Of a stretch of DNA of 64,000 nucleotides, positions 33,161-43,859 are shown piece after piece (position 1 is the stretch's first letter; every line of letters starts with the position of its first letter). The notes below the pieces were generated by a model. It was not told where the DNA came from and did not search any database. It saw only the letters and a list, made by a program, of their open reading frames with translations. Location: NCBI GenBank assembly GCA_948567375.1, contig OX419762.1:36003034-36067033 (forward strand). Reading direction: 5' to 3'. The position numbers and the translations under genes are program-made. The DNA is from Lunularia cruciata. Its lineage: Eukaryota > Streptophyta > Marchantiopsida > Lunulariales > Lunulariaceae.

Positions 33161-33272
33161 GTGGCAACCCAGGGAAGGGAGCGTTCCAAAGATTGGGATT
33201 AACCGATTGTGACACGCACAAAGTATTCTTTAGTAGAAGGCGAAAGAACAGTCCGCTTGGGGCTGAGCACAC
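33161..33272 (-). ncRNA. U5 spliceosomal RNA, copy 3 with one loop I change
   Basis: A U5 with all parts: loop I CTTTCGCCTTCTACTAAAG (one T-to-C change against the invariant TTTTAC), stem, Sm-like CCAATCTTTGG and a 3' stem CTCCCTTCCCTGGG. The loop I change affects one of the most conserved positions in spliceosomal RNAs, so the gene may be non-functional. Confidence 0.8.
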
Positions 33273-33419
33273 CGCTGTTGCAACCTGGATAAACTTTCCG
33301 TTGTAAATGTACATTTCGGTAAAGCATCCATTCATACTTTACATATGGTTCAATGTGCTTCGGTTCGCATCTCAGGAGGTTCCTAACATGAGCAATAAGA
33401 GATTGGAGCTACATTAGGT

Positions 33420-35230
33420 CGTATGTACTTCAGTGTACGGGTTAATATGGAAGATATACATCTCACGAAGATCCTGAACAAGACGCTGCTCATCCACAGG
33501 GTCTGCTACCCACAAGACCCTCATTGTCTTTCTAAGAACTGATACGATTCCGAACTATGCTAATATGTAATCTGAAGGTCTGTGTATTCGAAATTGAGGC
33601 ATGCAATGGCGGGAATGAACTTACATGCTTTGCTTCCGATGACGGCAAATCGTCTCAGGTTATCAGATTAGCCCCACTATGAGCGTGATAGTGGAGTTAA
33701 AGCACTCCACCGATTATACAGGTCGACCGTGTAAACGGGAAGAACAATCATGTCCGTTATGGACAGAGTTCGACTAGTGCACTCAAGTTAAGCGGAATTG
33801 ATGGATTGAAGCACTTGTGCAGAATCGAAAACCGCAATCTGGCTGCCTCTACTCAGATTCCGGAAATTACTGAGCGTGCCGCATACGCATCTGAACGCTG
33901 ATTCTGTTCTGAACGGCAGACTGAAGGTGCCGGCCAGATAAAGAGTCTAAGAGCTCGAAGATTAAAGCTGAGATTTTGTCCCGAAAGGGTAATTTGCTGC
34001 CAACTAATGGCAGAGCTGCAAGGTTGGATGATTGAAGAAGATTGAAGCAAGCGAACTGCACCTGAATTCCAAGTCGATGTTGCGTTCCGCACAAAGAACA
34101 TGATGTTTTGCTTAAATCTATATAATTCGGTTCGGACTCTTCTCAGAGCTCGAATCGACTTTACTTCCGGCTCAGACGTTCTGAAGAAACACGAGTAGCC
34201 TCATCGTATACATACATCGGGAGCCAGAATGCACAGTCCTGCGGACTGTTCAACTTGAGCAGAATCCCTCGCAATTCACCTGCTCCGGCCTCTCTTCAGC
34301 AGTCAGGCACTCACATTGGTTGCTCTCTGTCGTCATCACTGAGGGGAACATTGGGGCCAACCTGCCCACCATCGTCTACCTATAGTAGCACCATGCAAAC
34401 TGTGATTCTTACTTTAGCTTCAGAAGACTGGAGAACTTGCTCGAATTGTAAGGAAGTAGGCGCGTTCTAACAAGTAGCAAAATATATTCCGAAGTGCCAA
34501 GTACTATACACCTCGTCAAGCACGAGTGACAGGAGGAAAAGGTTCTAGCGGTTTGCCTACACGATCATGGATGATGTTTGTTGGCCCTAGCTTCATTTAC
34601 AGTTCCTGGTATTCTACTTCCGCTTGCCTTCTTGATTCAGAATTTGATGTTTAGCTTCTCGAATCTGGCAATTAACATGATAGATATCTCTCATAAAAAA
34701 GTAGTCATTCTGGAGGATCTTGTTCTCAATCAACCTGCTGTCTGATTAAATCTGAAAATGTTCTACATCAGTAACCTGTAAGTCATATATAATGTAGAAG
34801 GAGACTAAGAAAATCCGGACTTTCTCAATTTCTAAAGCTGTAGCATTGTAACTCAAGCAATGATACTGCGAGTTCTAAGAAATATCGACAAAGCTCCCGT
34901 TCCAGTTGAGACGATATTGAAATGGATCCGTGTAAAGGCAGGGATTATGAACAACGTGAACACTGATATCAAAAGAGATCATTGCAGTTGATGGCAGAAG
35001 ATCCAGAAGCAGAACCAGTAGAACATGAGGCAAATTAAAATACATTCAGAACCAGTTCATCTGCTAAACAGATAGAACATTTCTCACAAGCTTACGGACG
35101 ACAACGTGGAACCCAAGGCAGCTAATCGGGATTCGGGCGACACAGATTCTATCGACCTACCTACCACGAGATTTTCCTTTTGGCCTTGAGACAGTGTCAA
35201 GTTGAGAAGGAAAGCTAAGAACCAATGTGC
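33420..35230 (+). other. Intergenic stretch after the snRNA array
   Basis: 33425-33520 repeats the U2-upstream block (ACGGGTTAATATGGAAGATA) without any U2 body. The rest, to the LRR gene, has no RNA motif or convincing coding frame; short frames at 33853-34101 and 34255-34470 have no recognisable motif. Confidence 0.45.
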
Positions 35231-36175
35231 TAGTGCCAAGTTCAGAGGATCAGACGAGGATTGTCCTCCAAGTTCGCATTGATTTGTTTGAGCTTTGCTG
35301 GAACCTTGCCGTCTAATTTGTTGTTGGATAAATCCACGAACTCCAGAAGTGGCATGTCATTGAATGTCTGGGGGATCTGCCCAGTGAGTTGGTTTTCATG
35401 AAGATCCAGGTTTCTGAGCTTCTTCAAAACGCTAATGGTGGAAGGAATGCTAGTGAACGCCATGCGACCATTCTGAGTCGCCATGTAGAAAGAATCGAGG
35501 TTACTCGGTAATTGACGAGCATTCAGAGGACCGTCCAGAAAGTTAAAAGACACGTTCATGAAGAGCATAATGCTCAGGTCGCGAGGACCCTCAGCTTTGG
35601 GAAGCGGACCCCATAATCGGTTATTATCCAGTCGAAGAGTAGCCACCTTTGGGAGATTGTACACTCCACCGGGAATTGGACCATAGAAAGCATTGCTGCC
35701 CAAATCCAATTTCGTGAGGACCTTCAAGTTGCTGAGAGTTGAGGGAATCTCTGCAAACATTTTGTTCCCGTAAAGATAAAGGGAATCCAGGTTTGTCAAC
35801 TGGCCAAATTCTATCGGGATTTTCCCCGTCAATCGATTGAGAGCCAGATTCAGTGACGTGAGTTTCGTGAGACGTCCTAGTGATCTGGGAACCCAGCCAC
35901 CGAAGTCGTTGCCCCCGAGATGGAGAACCTTAAGAGTGGTGAGATTTCCGAGTGTCTCCGGAAGTAAACCGCCCATGCCAGGCGAGAGTTCAAAGTTCCG
36001 TCCAACAGCCACCTCCGCACCATTGATTATTTCAAAGGATTCGATGCTGCGCCATCCATCGATGCAGGTGGGGATGCCTCCCTGCAAGTTGGGATGGTAA
36101 CGCAGGAGAAATGTCTTCAACTTGCTTAATTTGCAGAGCTCCCTTGGAATGCCGCTAGTGCCATTAAGGCCTTCC

Positions 36176-37029
36176 CCAAACAGACCAAATCGCAACGGCT
36201 ACTTTCTCTACAGCGATGAGGTTTCGCCTAGGTTTGGTCCACCCATCTGCATCTTCACTACTCACTTGTGAGTGTGGTTCCACATTAGATGCAGCGGCAG
36301 TCAACATGACACGATGTCCTTTTGGAGGACAGAGGATAGCTACACATGATGCCATTAGAGACTTAGTGTTTGCTATGGCACGAGAGAGTGGATACTTAGC
36401 TTGGAGGGAGCGTTCGTATGCATTGCAGACGACACGTGTCAAGGCAGACTTATACTTGGTCCGAGATGATCAGGTGACAGTAGCGGATGTCGTGGTCACG
36501 GACCCTACGCGGGATACAGTTTCGGAAGGAGTGATTACCCATCCCCCTGGATGGGCGGCGAGTGTAGCAGCAGGTCGCAAGGTCTCCAAGTATAGGGGCA
36601 TGCATCGAGGTCACCTCTTTGTTCCTCTAGCCTTGGAGTTATATGGAGCGATGGACACGGCATTTGACACATTTGTCAGAGAGTGCGCGAGAGCTTATCA
36701 TGTTAGGCGTCAGGGGGTACCACTCTCACTCTCATACTTTGTAGTTTACTTTAGACAGCGTGTGTCCATTGCTCTACAGAGGGCAGTGGCTGGTGCAATC
36801 CATAGGAGAGCAATCACATTAGGTGATGTTTCTTCGGATGCTCCAGTTGTGTGTAGACCGTACGACTTGCATAGCTCGGATATCTTAGGTGAGGTAGGGC
36901 AGATTTCTCATACAGGCTCTATTGGGGCTTAGCCCCATGTTACCTTTTTTGTCTCTCCCTTGTACGGCTTGATGGGGTCTTCCCATCCTTCATTTTTCCT
37001 ACGCGGTCGCCTTTTTTTCCAAATAGACC
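36176..37029 (+). mobile_element. 5'-truncated LINE (36187-37018) with 11 bp target duplication
   Basis: An 832 bp insertion flanked by CCAAACAGACC (36176-36186) and CCAAATAGACC (37019-37029). It carries the C-terminal part of a LINE ORF on the plus strand and a 3' untranslated tail that ends in a T run (GCGGTCGCCTTTTTTT), not poly-A. The tail recurs at 23123-23226 and 39900-40000. Target-primed insertion explains the 5' truncation and the duplication. Confidence 0.85.
36189..36932 (+). pseudogene. LINE ORF C terminus: zinc motif and restriction-like endonuclease domain
   Basis: Open frame of about 247 residues. After 'FRFRLGLVHPSASSLL' comes a Cys/His motif ('CECG' ... 'RCPFGGQRIATHDAIRDLVF'), then 'WRERS', 'KADLYLVRDD' and 'VADVVVTDP'. 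The E, D and D after the zinc motif match the PD-(D/E)xK-type endonuclease placed at the C terminus of older LINE clades, as opposed to the APE nuclease of L1. RT and the N terminus are lost by truncation. Family from motif layout only. A rival reading is an unknown zinc protein captured by the LINE, which I think less likely. Confidence 0.6.
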
Positions 37030-37199
37030 TGGAGCAACTGTATCGATGTGAAGAATCTCAAGATTGCTGAGCTTGCCAAACTCCGCTGGTAACGGCCCCC
37101 AGAAGCTAGTAGCCTCGATATACAGCCTCCTAAGCTTCAAAATGCTCCCCCATGCTTTGGGTAATTGTCTGTCCAGGCCCTGAAATCGAATGTCCAAGA

Positions 37200-38650
37200 T
37201 TTAATGTCTTCCAAAGTGTATAAACTTGTAAGTATAAGTTAAAAAATAACTATCATGAAATGAAGTGCATATCCTCTTCAACAGGAGGTAACACTACTTT
37301 GAATTATAATGACCTGTTAAATGAGTTAATAGGTTACGTCAAGTCTTCCGTATGCCTTATGGTAACCATCGAACTCATCTCTTGTGTCAGATTTATTCCC
37401 CGTTTATTTACTACTATTTGATAAATAAATAAAGTACTTGGTAGGTGAGGAGAAAGGAGTACAAAGCATGAACAAGTACAAAAGAACAAAGAGCACCAGG
37501 CCCAACAGTCCCACATGGCAAAAAATGTCCCACATGGCAAAAAAGACACGCCAAAGCAAGGCCTAAAAGTACCATAGGGGAAAAAGCATGCCAATAGCAA
37601 AGCACCAAAGAAACTAAGGAGAGTGTAGTCTACTCTTGACTTGTGTGGGAGAGGTCCTCCAAAGCTATGTCTGGTAAGAGGGGAAGGAGTACACTAGCCA
37701 TGTTAGGTGTGCCTATTGTAATTGCTCATTGGTGAAGACCCAAAGCTTGAGCTTGTTGCAAAGTCATTGACGTATGTTGTTGGTAATACAATGTGAGCAT
37801 GACTAAAGAGGGAATCAATGCTCCTCTCCTTTGCAAAGAACCCTATGTTGCTTCCTTGAGAAGATTGTCAAAATGGTGATGAGGGCACCCAAAAATCTTA
37901 ATTGCTAGGGAGACAAAGGTATCCAAGGAAAGCTAGGTTGTATTGTGGTCCTCCTTGCCCCTAGAGGCAATGGTTGTTGCTACTCCATCCTATATGCCTA
38001 TTGTGCCAATGACTCTGCTCGTAGAGGGTTCACCACCACCATGTCATGCAAGGTGCAATGACCATTCGTGAAGGTAACAATATCTGCTAACATCCAATGG
38101 ATAGGTGGTCTTGGTAGTTCCAACCATTGCTTGTTCTACACTTGGGCTTGTGTAGCTCAAAAGATCTTAGCAACAATATCACAAATTGCATCATGGACTC
38201 TAGTAAGCTCCTTACTACACATCATAGAAAGTGTATCCCTTGCATGACATATGAGGATTCACATGCACACTGGGCTGGAAGGCCTATGAGAGCAAGATGT
38301 GGGAGACCCAACCTCAATCATAGAGCTATGATAAACTCCTCAAAAGTAAAACAGAAGTCATCAATCAAGGATGAAGTCTAGAGCAAAGCTCTAGACCTTT
38401 TAGCTCCTAGGATAAGATCTTAGCTCTATTAGGTTAGAAGTACATTCGTGAGGATGCTAGTAAGTGTGTGAGTATGCATATGTTCATTGAGATCTGCTTG
38501 GAGCTTCCTAAAGTCTAGGGATACATAATCAATAAACTCAAGGAGTGAGATGTATGCAAGGGCAAGCAATAAGTTACATGCAAATTGAAGATATGCTTGG
38601 AAGTAGTAAGTATCACCACTTGGCTTGCACATTACCCAATATTTGGAAGG
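37200..38650 (+). other. AT-rich intergenic stretch
   Basis: No gene recognised. Two adjacent copies of TCCCACATGGCAAAAAA occur near 37508-37545. Short frames have no recognisable motif. Confidence 0.45.
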
Positions 38651-38654
38651 TACC

Positions 38655-38763
38655 AAGTAGCTTCCTAGATGCTTCTAGGAATATACTTACAATTCTTGGC
38701 TAATTTGACTTATTTGCTACTTTTTTAGTCTTGACTAACTTGCTTGTAAACTCCATTTTGTAC
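38655..38763 (-). repeat. Degenerate chromovirus LTR end
   Basis: AAGTAGCTTCCTAGATGCTTCTAGGAATAT followed by GGCTAATTTGACTTATT and AAACTCCATTTTGTACA matches the last ~110 bp of the E-family LTR in the minus orientation, with many changes. The rest of that LTR is not recognisable. Confidence 0.55.
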
Positions 38764-38815
38764 ATAGACCATACAACTTGCATAGCCTAGACATCTTAGG
38801 TGTAATATGGCTAAT
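38764..38815 (+). mobile_element. LINE fragment, left of the tandem repeat
   Basis: TAGACCATACAACTTGCATAG and ATCTTAGGTG match the LINE at 36858-36900 (TAGACCGTACGACTTGCATAG). The matching 3' end of the same LINE reappears at 39900. Confidence 0.6.
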
Positions 38816-39895
38816 GAGAAACCTTGTGAAACTTTGAACATTGTATTATAACTTAAAAGAACTTTGCTTCTTGCAATTTTGATATAAAGTTGAGCCATGC
38901 AAAAGATGTATAGAAAGGTACATTCAATTACCACTCAACATTTTTTTTGCTTATTGATGCTCAACTTGTTTACTATTTGTATCATTTCTATACCTTTCAC
39001 CTTCATTGCTTGTTTTGTGAAATGTAGATGAGTATATAATGAAGATTCTTGTGATGACCTTGCAAAATGTAATAGATATAAAAATTGTATTGCAATTTAA
39101 AATAATTTGCTACTTGGAGTTTTGATATAAAGGTGAGCCATGCAAAAGGTGTGCAAAAATGTTTATCTAGTAACCATCCAACAATTTCTTGCTTATTGAT
39201 ATTCAATTGGCTAGTTGATTGTATCATATTTGTACTTTTACCTTCAAAAATTGGTTTTTTCTATGGATACAATAAAATACAATGAAGATTGTTGTGATGA
39301 TTAGAGCACTTGCAAAATGCAAAAGATCTAAAACATTGTGTTGCAACTTAAAGGATTTTTCTACTTGGAATTTTAAATATAAAAGTGAGCTATGAAAATG
39401 TATAAAAAATGTATATTTTGGTTTCTACTCAATATTGTCTTACTTATTAATGCTCAACTTGCTTACTAATTGTATCAAATTTGTATCTTTCACTTTCAAA
39501 GAATTTGTTATTCATGCATACAAGAGAGTGCAATGAAGATTGATGTGATGAAAAATGATACCTTTTACCTTCAAATAATTCATAATTTTCACATACAATG
39601 GAGTGCAATGAAGATTATTGTGATGATGAGAGACCTTGCCATAACTTAAAGGTTTTTGTTCTGGCAATTTTGATGTAAAGATGAGTCATGCAAAGCAAAA
39701 GGTGTACAAAAAGGCATACCCAATTGTCACCCAACATTATCTAGCTTATTGATGCTCAACTTGTTCATTGATTGTACTACTTTTGTACTTTCCACCTTTA
39801 AATAATTGTTTGTTTTGTCCATACTATAGAGTACAATGAAGATTGTTGTAATGATGAAAGATATCGCAGAATGCAAATTATGTAATTGTGCAAAT
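38816..39895 (+). repeat. Degenerate tandem repeat, about 240-250 bp period, 4-5 copies
   Basis: Landmarks recur in order: GATGCTCAACTTG (38957, 39197 variant, 39449, 39740), TGAGCCATGCAAAA (38893, 39134, 39385 variant, 39683) and GAAGATTxTTGTGATGA (39042, 39282, 39534, 39610, 39838). Spacing is 240-300 bp. AT-rich and non-coding. It lies between two parts of one LINE copy. Confidence 0.75.
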
Positions 39896-39899
39896 TATT

Positions 39900-40005
39900 G
39901 ACTCTATTGGGGCTTAGACCCATTTTACCTTTTTTGTCTCTCCCTTGTACAGCTTGATGTGGTCTTCCCATCCTTTGTTTTTTCTATACGGTTGTCTTCT
40001 ACTCT
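39900..40005 (+). mobile_element. LINE 3' end, right of the tandem repeat
   Basis: CTCTATTGGGGCTTAGACCC, CTCTCCCTTGTACAGCTTGA and CTATACGGTTGTC match the 3' tail of the LINE at 36918-37018. Confidence 0.75.
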
Positions 40006-40689
40006 CAATTATGTTAAACATTGGGGGTTTCAAATTTAGCTTTAGGAGGTCTATAGAAATTCCATACAGATTTTATATGGGAGTATTATATACTTTTATG
40101 GGGAGTTAATGAAACTATAATATTTTGCTTTTGGGAAATTTTGATAGCTATAAAGACTTAGGGGGGGACCTTAGTGTAAATAAAATTTTATGGCTATAAG
40201 GTATATCATAAATATCAATAAGAAAAATCACAACTTGATCCAAAGAATTGTAAAGGTTTGAGAATAGTGTATACCCACCTACTATCAAAGTAGGGAAATG
40301 ATAATGTGTGAATGCAATCATACCCACCCATTGTCAAAGTAATATGATTATGTACAAACTATCAAAATTGTAATTTGACTTCTTTTCTCTAATTGATATC
40401 ATTGCACAGATCAAGCTTCCATATTTCTAATTATATTAAATGGTTTCATTAAAATGATTTTCTAAGTGGTTTTTCCTAGGTTGGAATGAAGTAAACATAT
40501 GTATGCTAAAACCTATATCTTTTAAATATTTTTTTGACATAAGACTCACTATCAAATGTGAAGTACATGCTTATTAGGTTTCAATATGGAAGACATCTCT
40601 TTGTGCAAATAATTGAGGGATGTTATATACTAACCTAAAGGTATGTAAATGGAACATGTTTACATTCATTACACGTTGAATCAATAAAT

Positions 40690-41297
40690 CAATTGACATC
40701 AATGAGCAATATAATTTTTGATAGCAATTGGTTATGTCTTTCTATACACCTGCACAACTCATCTTTATATCAAAATTTCAAATAACAAGGTCCTTTAAGT
40801 TGTAATATAATGTGGGTTTCAAAGCTAAAATTCATAAGACAACTATGGAAGAATGTCATTTTACAAGATGTTTAAGTGATCTCATCAAGTTTGAATAAAA
40901 TCCTTGTGAAATTCACATCAAATTATTTTATGGGTATAGAAGACTTTTATGTGCCCTTTCAAATCAAACCATGTACTGTGGTAGATTAGGTAGAAGTTTA
41001 GGTCAGAGTAATATTAATGAGGTCAAGGGTAAGGTAAATTAACATTTTAACATTAATATTACTCTAACATAAAGTTTTACTTAATCCATACCAAACTCAA
41101 GGGGTTTGATTTGAAAGTGCTTGTAAAATTCTTCTACACCCATAAAAATATTTTACAAGAGTCTAGTAAAAATCTTTGTAAAAATGACACTCTTTCATAG
41201 TAGTACTATAAATTCTAGCTTTGAAACCTCCAATTATGTTGCAACTTAAAGGACTTTGTTACTTTGTTAAAGAAATTTGATATAAAAGTGTTCTCCA
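40690..41297 (+). repeat. Large inverted repeat, arms about 250-300 bp
   Basis: The left arm (about 40740-41035) and right arm (about 41045-41297) are imperfect reverse complements: TTTCAAAGCTAAAATT against AATTCTAGCTTTGAAA, CAGAGTAATATTAATG against CATTAATATTACTCT, and TTTCAAATCAAACC against GGTTTGATTTGAAA. The outer arm parts (TCCTTTAAGTTG) also match the tandem repeat at 38816-39895. RNA from here would fold into a long hairpin. The right arm is cut by gypsy integrase DNA. Confidence 0.8.
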
Positions 41298-41545
41298 AAC
41301 TAGTGAATTGAGTGCCCTGATCAATGATGAACACTTGAGACAAGCCATGGTGAGAAAAGACCACAATTAAGTACAATTGAGCTATTAATGGAGCAATCAT
41401 ATCCTTGGTCATATGAAACATATGAATCATTTTGCTGAGTCGGTTTACAAAGATTACAATGGAGTCAAACCTTGAAGTGGTCTTGGGCAATTCGAAAACC
41501 AGATCCATGACAAATGGCTGGAAGTAAATTTGGATCTCATGCATA
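41283..41545 (-). pseudogene. Gypsy integrase core fragment (E3-like family)
   Basis: The minus-strand frame 'LPKTTSRFDSIVIFVNRLSK' to 'VFIIDQGTQFTS' matches the integrase core of E3 (13345-13550), with the first two catalytic acidic regions. Nothing else of that copy is attached. Confidence 0.7.
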
Positions 41546-42400
41546 GTGTAGAAAGTAAGGAGAGAAGGATGTTAATGAGGCTTGCCAATCGAACTAATAG
41601 CCCATGGCCAACCAAGGTAATTGGAGATCCCAATCTCCCAAGTGACTTTGCTACAAACTATACTTATGCAATTCTCTCTTCATTATATGAATCCTCTCTT
41701 CATTGTCTCTCTACTAAGCCATTTGCATTAGGGTGATCTTAGGAGTAGTAAGATGATCAATCAAGGCCTTGTCACACAAGACTTGAAACTCTTCCAAGAA
41801 CTCTATACCTTGATTACTCAAAACCTTAGTAGGTGCATAAAAATGACTAAGTACCCAATCAAGGAGAGAGTAAGCCATCCCTTCATTGGACTTGTCAAAA
41901 AGTACCACCAACTCAATCTACTTAGAGAAGTGTTGCACCATAACCAAAACATATTGATGACATCTTACAATCAATGGTAAAGGTTGAATAGAGTCCAAAC
42001 TCCAATGGTAATCCTATCCCATGCCTGTTACATCCATCAAATGGGTGTAATTGTGGCATAAGAGCACTAAATGATGCTCTAACTTGGTCACAAAACACAC
42101 ATCTAGTAAAAAACTAATATACATTGGATTGCATACTGCACCACTAATAATGACTCTAGAGTAAGCTATATGTATGTTTTATTCCAAAATGTCTTAGCTC
42201 CTCATGAACATGATATATCAATTGTGGTCCTGGAGATAGAAGTGGTACTACTCATAGTCTACCATCCTCCCATACACAAAGAAAGGTGTTTGCTCTCTAG
42301 TCTTAATAGCTTGGCTCATTAAAGGATACAATCGTTCTCCTTGGCACCAACTATGCCACCCACAACACCAATGCAAAGATAATCCATCACTAAGACATCA
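41546..42400 (-). pseudogene. Integrase fragment of another gypsy family
   Basis: The minus-strand segment 41714-41911 encodes 'VVLFDKSNEGMAYSLLDWVL' and 'APTKVLSNQGIEFLEEFQ' (second catalytic Asp changed to Asn). The upstream zinc region extends to about 42330. Decayed. It is not related closely to E0-E3. Confidence 0.55.
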
Positions 42401-42407
42401 TCATGAA

Positions 42408-42786
42408 TGTAAAAGATCAAGACCGAGGAGAGAAATAGGAGAATGGAAGCTCACATTGGGACATTTGAATGAGGGAAACTTTGAATGCCTAGCATGAGCT
42501 TTGGCTCTCATATTTAGGCCACATATAAGGCTCTTCAAAAGCTTCTCAATAAGCTTCCTTGAGCCTCTTTCTTGGAATGAAAACCAAGTTAATTGGGAAG
42601 CTTCTCAAGAAGCTTCCTTCTTAAAGCCGCCTACTTGACATGCAAGCTAAGTTGGTTGGAAGCTTCTAGAAGCTTCCTTCTAGAAACTACTTATTTGGGG
42701 TGCAAGTTAAGATAGCGAGAAGTTTCCTAAGAAGCTTCCTAGATACTTCTAGGATATTCCAGGCTAATTTGGCCTATTCATTACTT
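42408..42786 (-). repeat. Truncated chromovirus LTR (possible 3' LTR of E5)
   Basis: E-family LTR in minus orientation starting TGTAAAAGATC and ending at ATTACTT, lacking the last ~45 bp. The LTR of E0' begins at once at 42787, so either E0' inserted here with loss of the remainder or two LTRs recombined. Confidence 0.7.
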
Positions 42787-43414
42787 TGTAAAAGACCCAG
42801 ACCGAGGAGAGAAATAGGAGAATGGAAACTCATATTGGGACACTGGAATGAGGGAAAACTCCGAATGCCTAGCATGAGCTTTGGCTTTGGTATTTATAGG
42901 TAGCATAAAAAGTCCTTGATAAGCTTCTCATGAAGCTTCCTTGACCTGCTTTCTTAGAGTGCAAGCCAAGTTAACTAGGAAGTTTCTCAAGAAACTTCTT
43001 TCTAGAAGTTACCTACTTGGCGTGCAAGCTAAGCTAGTTAGAAGCTTCTAAAAGCTTCCTTCTAGAAGCTACACGCTTGGGGCGCAAGTTAACTAGTTGG
43101 GAAGCTTTCCAAGAAGCTTCCTAGATGCTTCTAGAATATTCTAGGCTAATTTGGCTTATTCTCTACTTTGTTAGCCTTACTAACTACGTCACTAAACTCA
43201 ATATTATTACATATTCCCCCACCGCTAGTTGGTGATGTCCTTGTCGCCATGGAAGCTTCAAACTCCTAGATGGTCGTTTGTGCAATCTAGAGGTGAGAAA
43301 GAGGTTCCCATGTGGCATCAAGAAGGGTATACCCTTTCCAAAGGACCTTGTACTCTGTATGTTATTGGCATCTTTGTTGGATGTGGTGACGTGCAAGGAT
43401 ATGATCAACTTCAT

Positions 43415-43837
43415 TATAACAATATGGAGTTTAGCGACGTTGTTAGTGAGGCTAGCAAAGTAGAGAATAAGCCAAATTAGCCTAGAATATTCTAGAAGCA
43501 TCTAGGAAGCTTATTGGAAGCTTCCCAACTAGTTAACTTGCACCTCAAGCAGGTAGCTTCTAGAAGGAAGCTTCTAGAAGCTTCTAACTAGCCTAACTTA
43601 CACCCCAAGTATGCGACTTCTAGAAGGAAGTTTCTTGAGAAGCTTCTTGTTTAACTTGGCTTGCACTTTAAGAAAGCGGCTCAAGGAAGCTTCTTGAGAA
43701 GCTTCTCAAGGGCCTTGTATGCTACTTATAAATACCAAAGCCAAAGCTCATGCTAGGCATTTGGAGTTTTCCCACATTCGGCGTCCCAATGTGAACTTCC
43801 ATTCTCCTATTTCTCTCCCCGGTTTTGGTCTTTTACA
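43415..43837 (+). repeat. 5' LTR of E2 with heat-shock-element-like array and TATA box
   Basis: In element sense, GAA/TTC palindromes run from about 43500 to 43710, including GAAGCTTCTAGAAGCTTC at about 43567 and GGAAGCTTCTTGAGAAGCTT near 43685. They are followed by TATAAATA at 43728-43735 and about 100 bp of R/U5 to TTTTACA. The spacing suits a promoter whose main enhancer is a run of HSF-type binding sites. The first base pair after T is changed (TATAAC for TGTAAC). Confidence 0.85.
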
Positions 43838-43859
43838 TTGGTATTAGAGTAGGAATGGG

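Larger units (their letters stand above)
35242..37178 (-). pseudogene. LRR protein gene (PGIP/receptor-like extracellular LRR) split by a LINE
   Basis: Minus-strand exon in two parts, 37178-37019 and 36186-35242, that rejoin in frame when the insert is removed ('IDTVAPGLFG' then 'EGLNGTSGIPRELCKLSKL'). It encodes about nine plant-type repeats of the LxxLxxLxLxxNxLxGxIP form, for example 'LTSLNLALNRLTGKIPIEFG' and 'LRNLDLHENQLTGQIPQTFN', ending 'NLEDNPRLIL'. There is no kinase or membrane segment after the repeats. The left part begins after a TTTCAG that looks like a splice acceptor (about 37172). Signal peptide and N-cap would lie in an upstream exon I could not find. Such proteins act in the cell wall or at the surface as recognition or inhibitor proteins. 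The LINE destroys this copy. Confidence 0.75.

Noticed and set aside
32709-33655. U4 snRNA, because of GATGACGGCAAA in the 112 bp repeats
   Set aside because: No U4 5' stem, no U6-pairing region and no Sm site around it.
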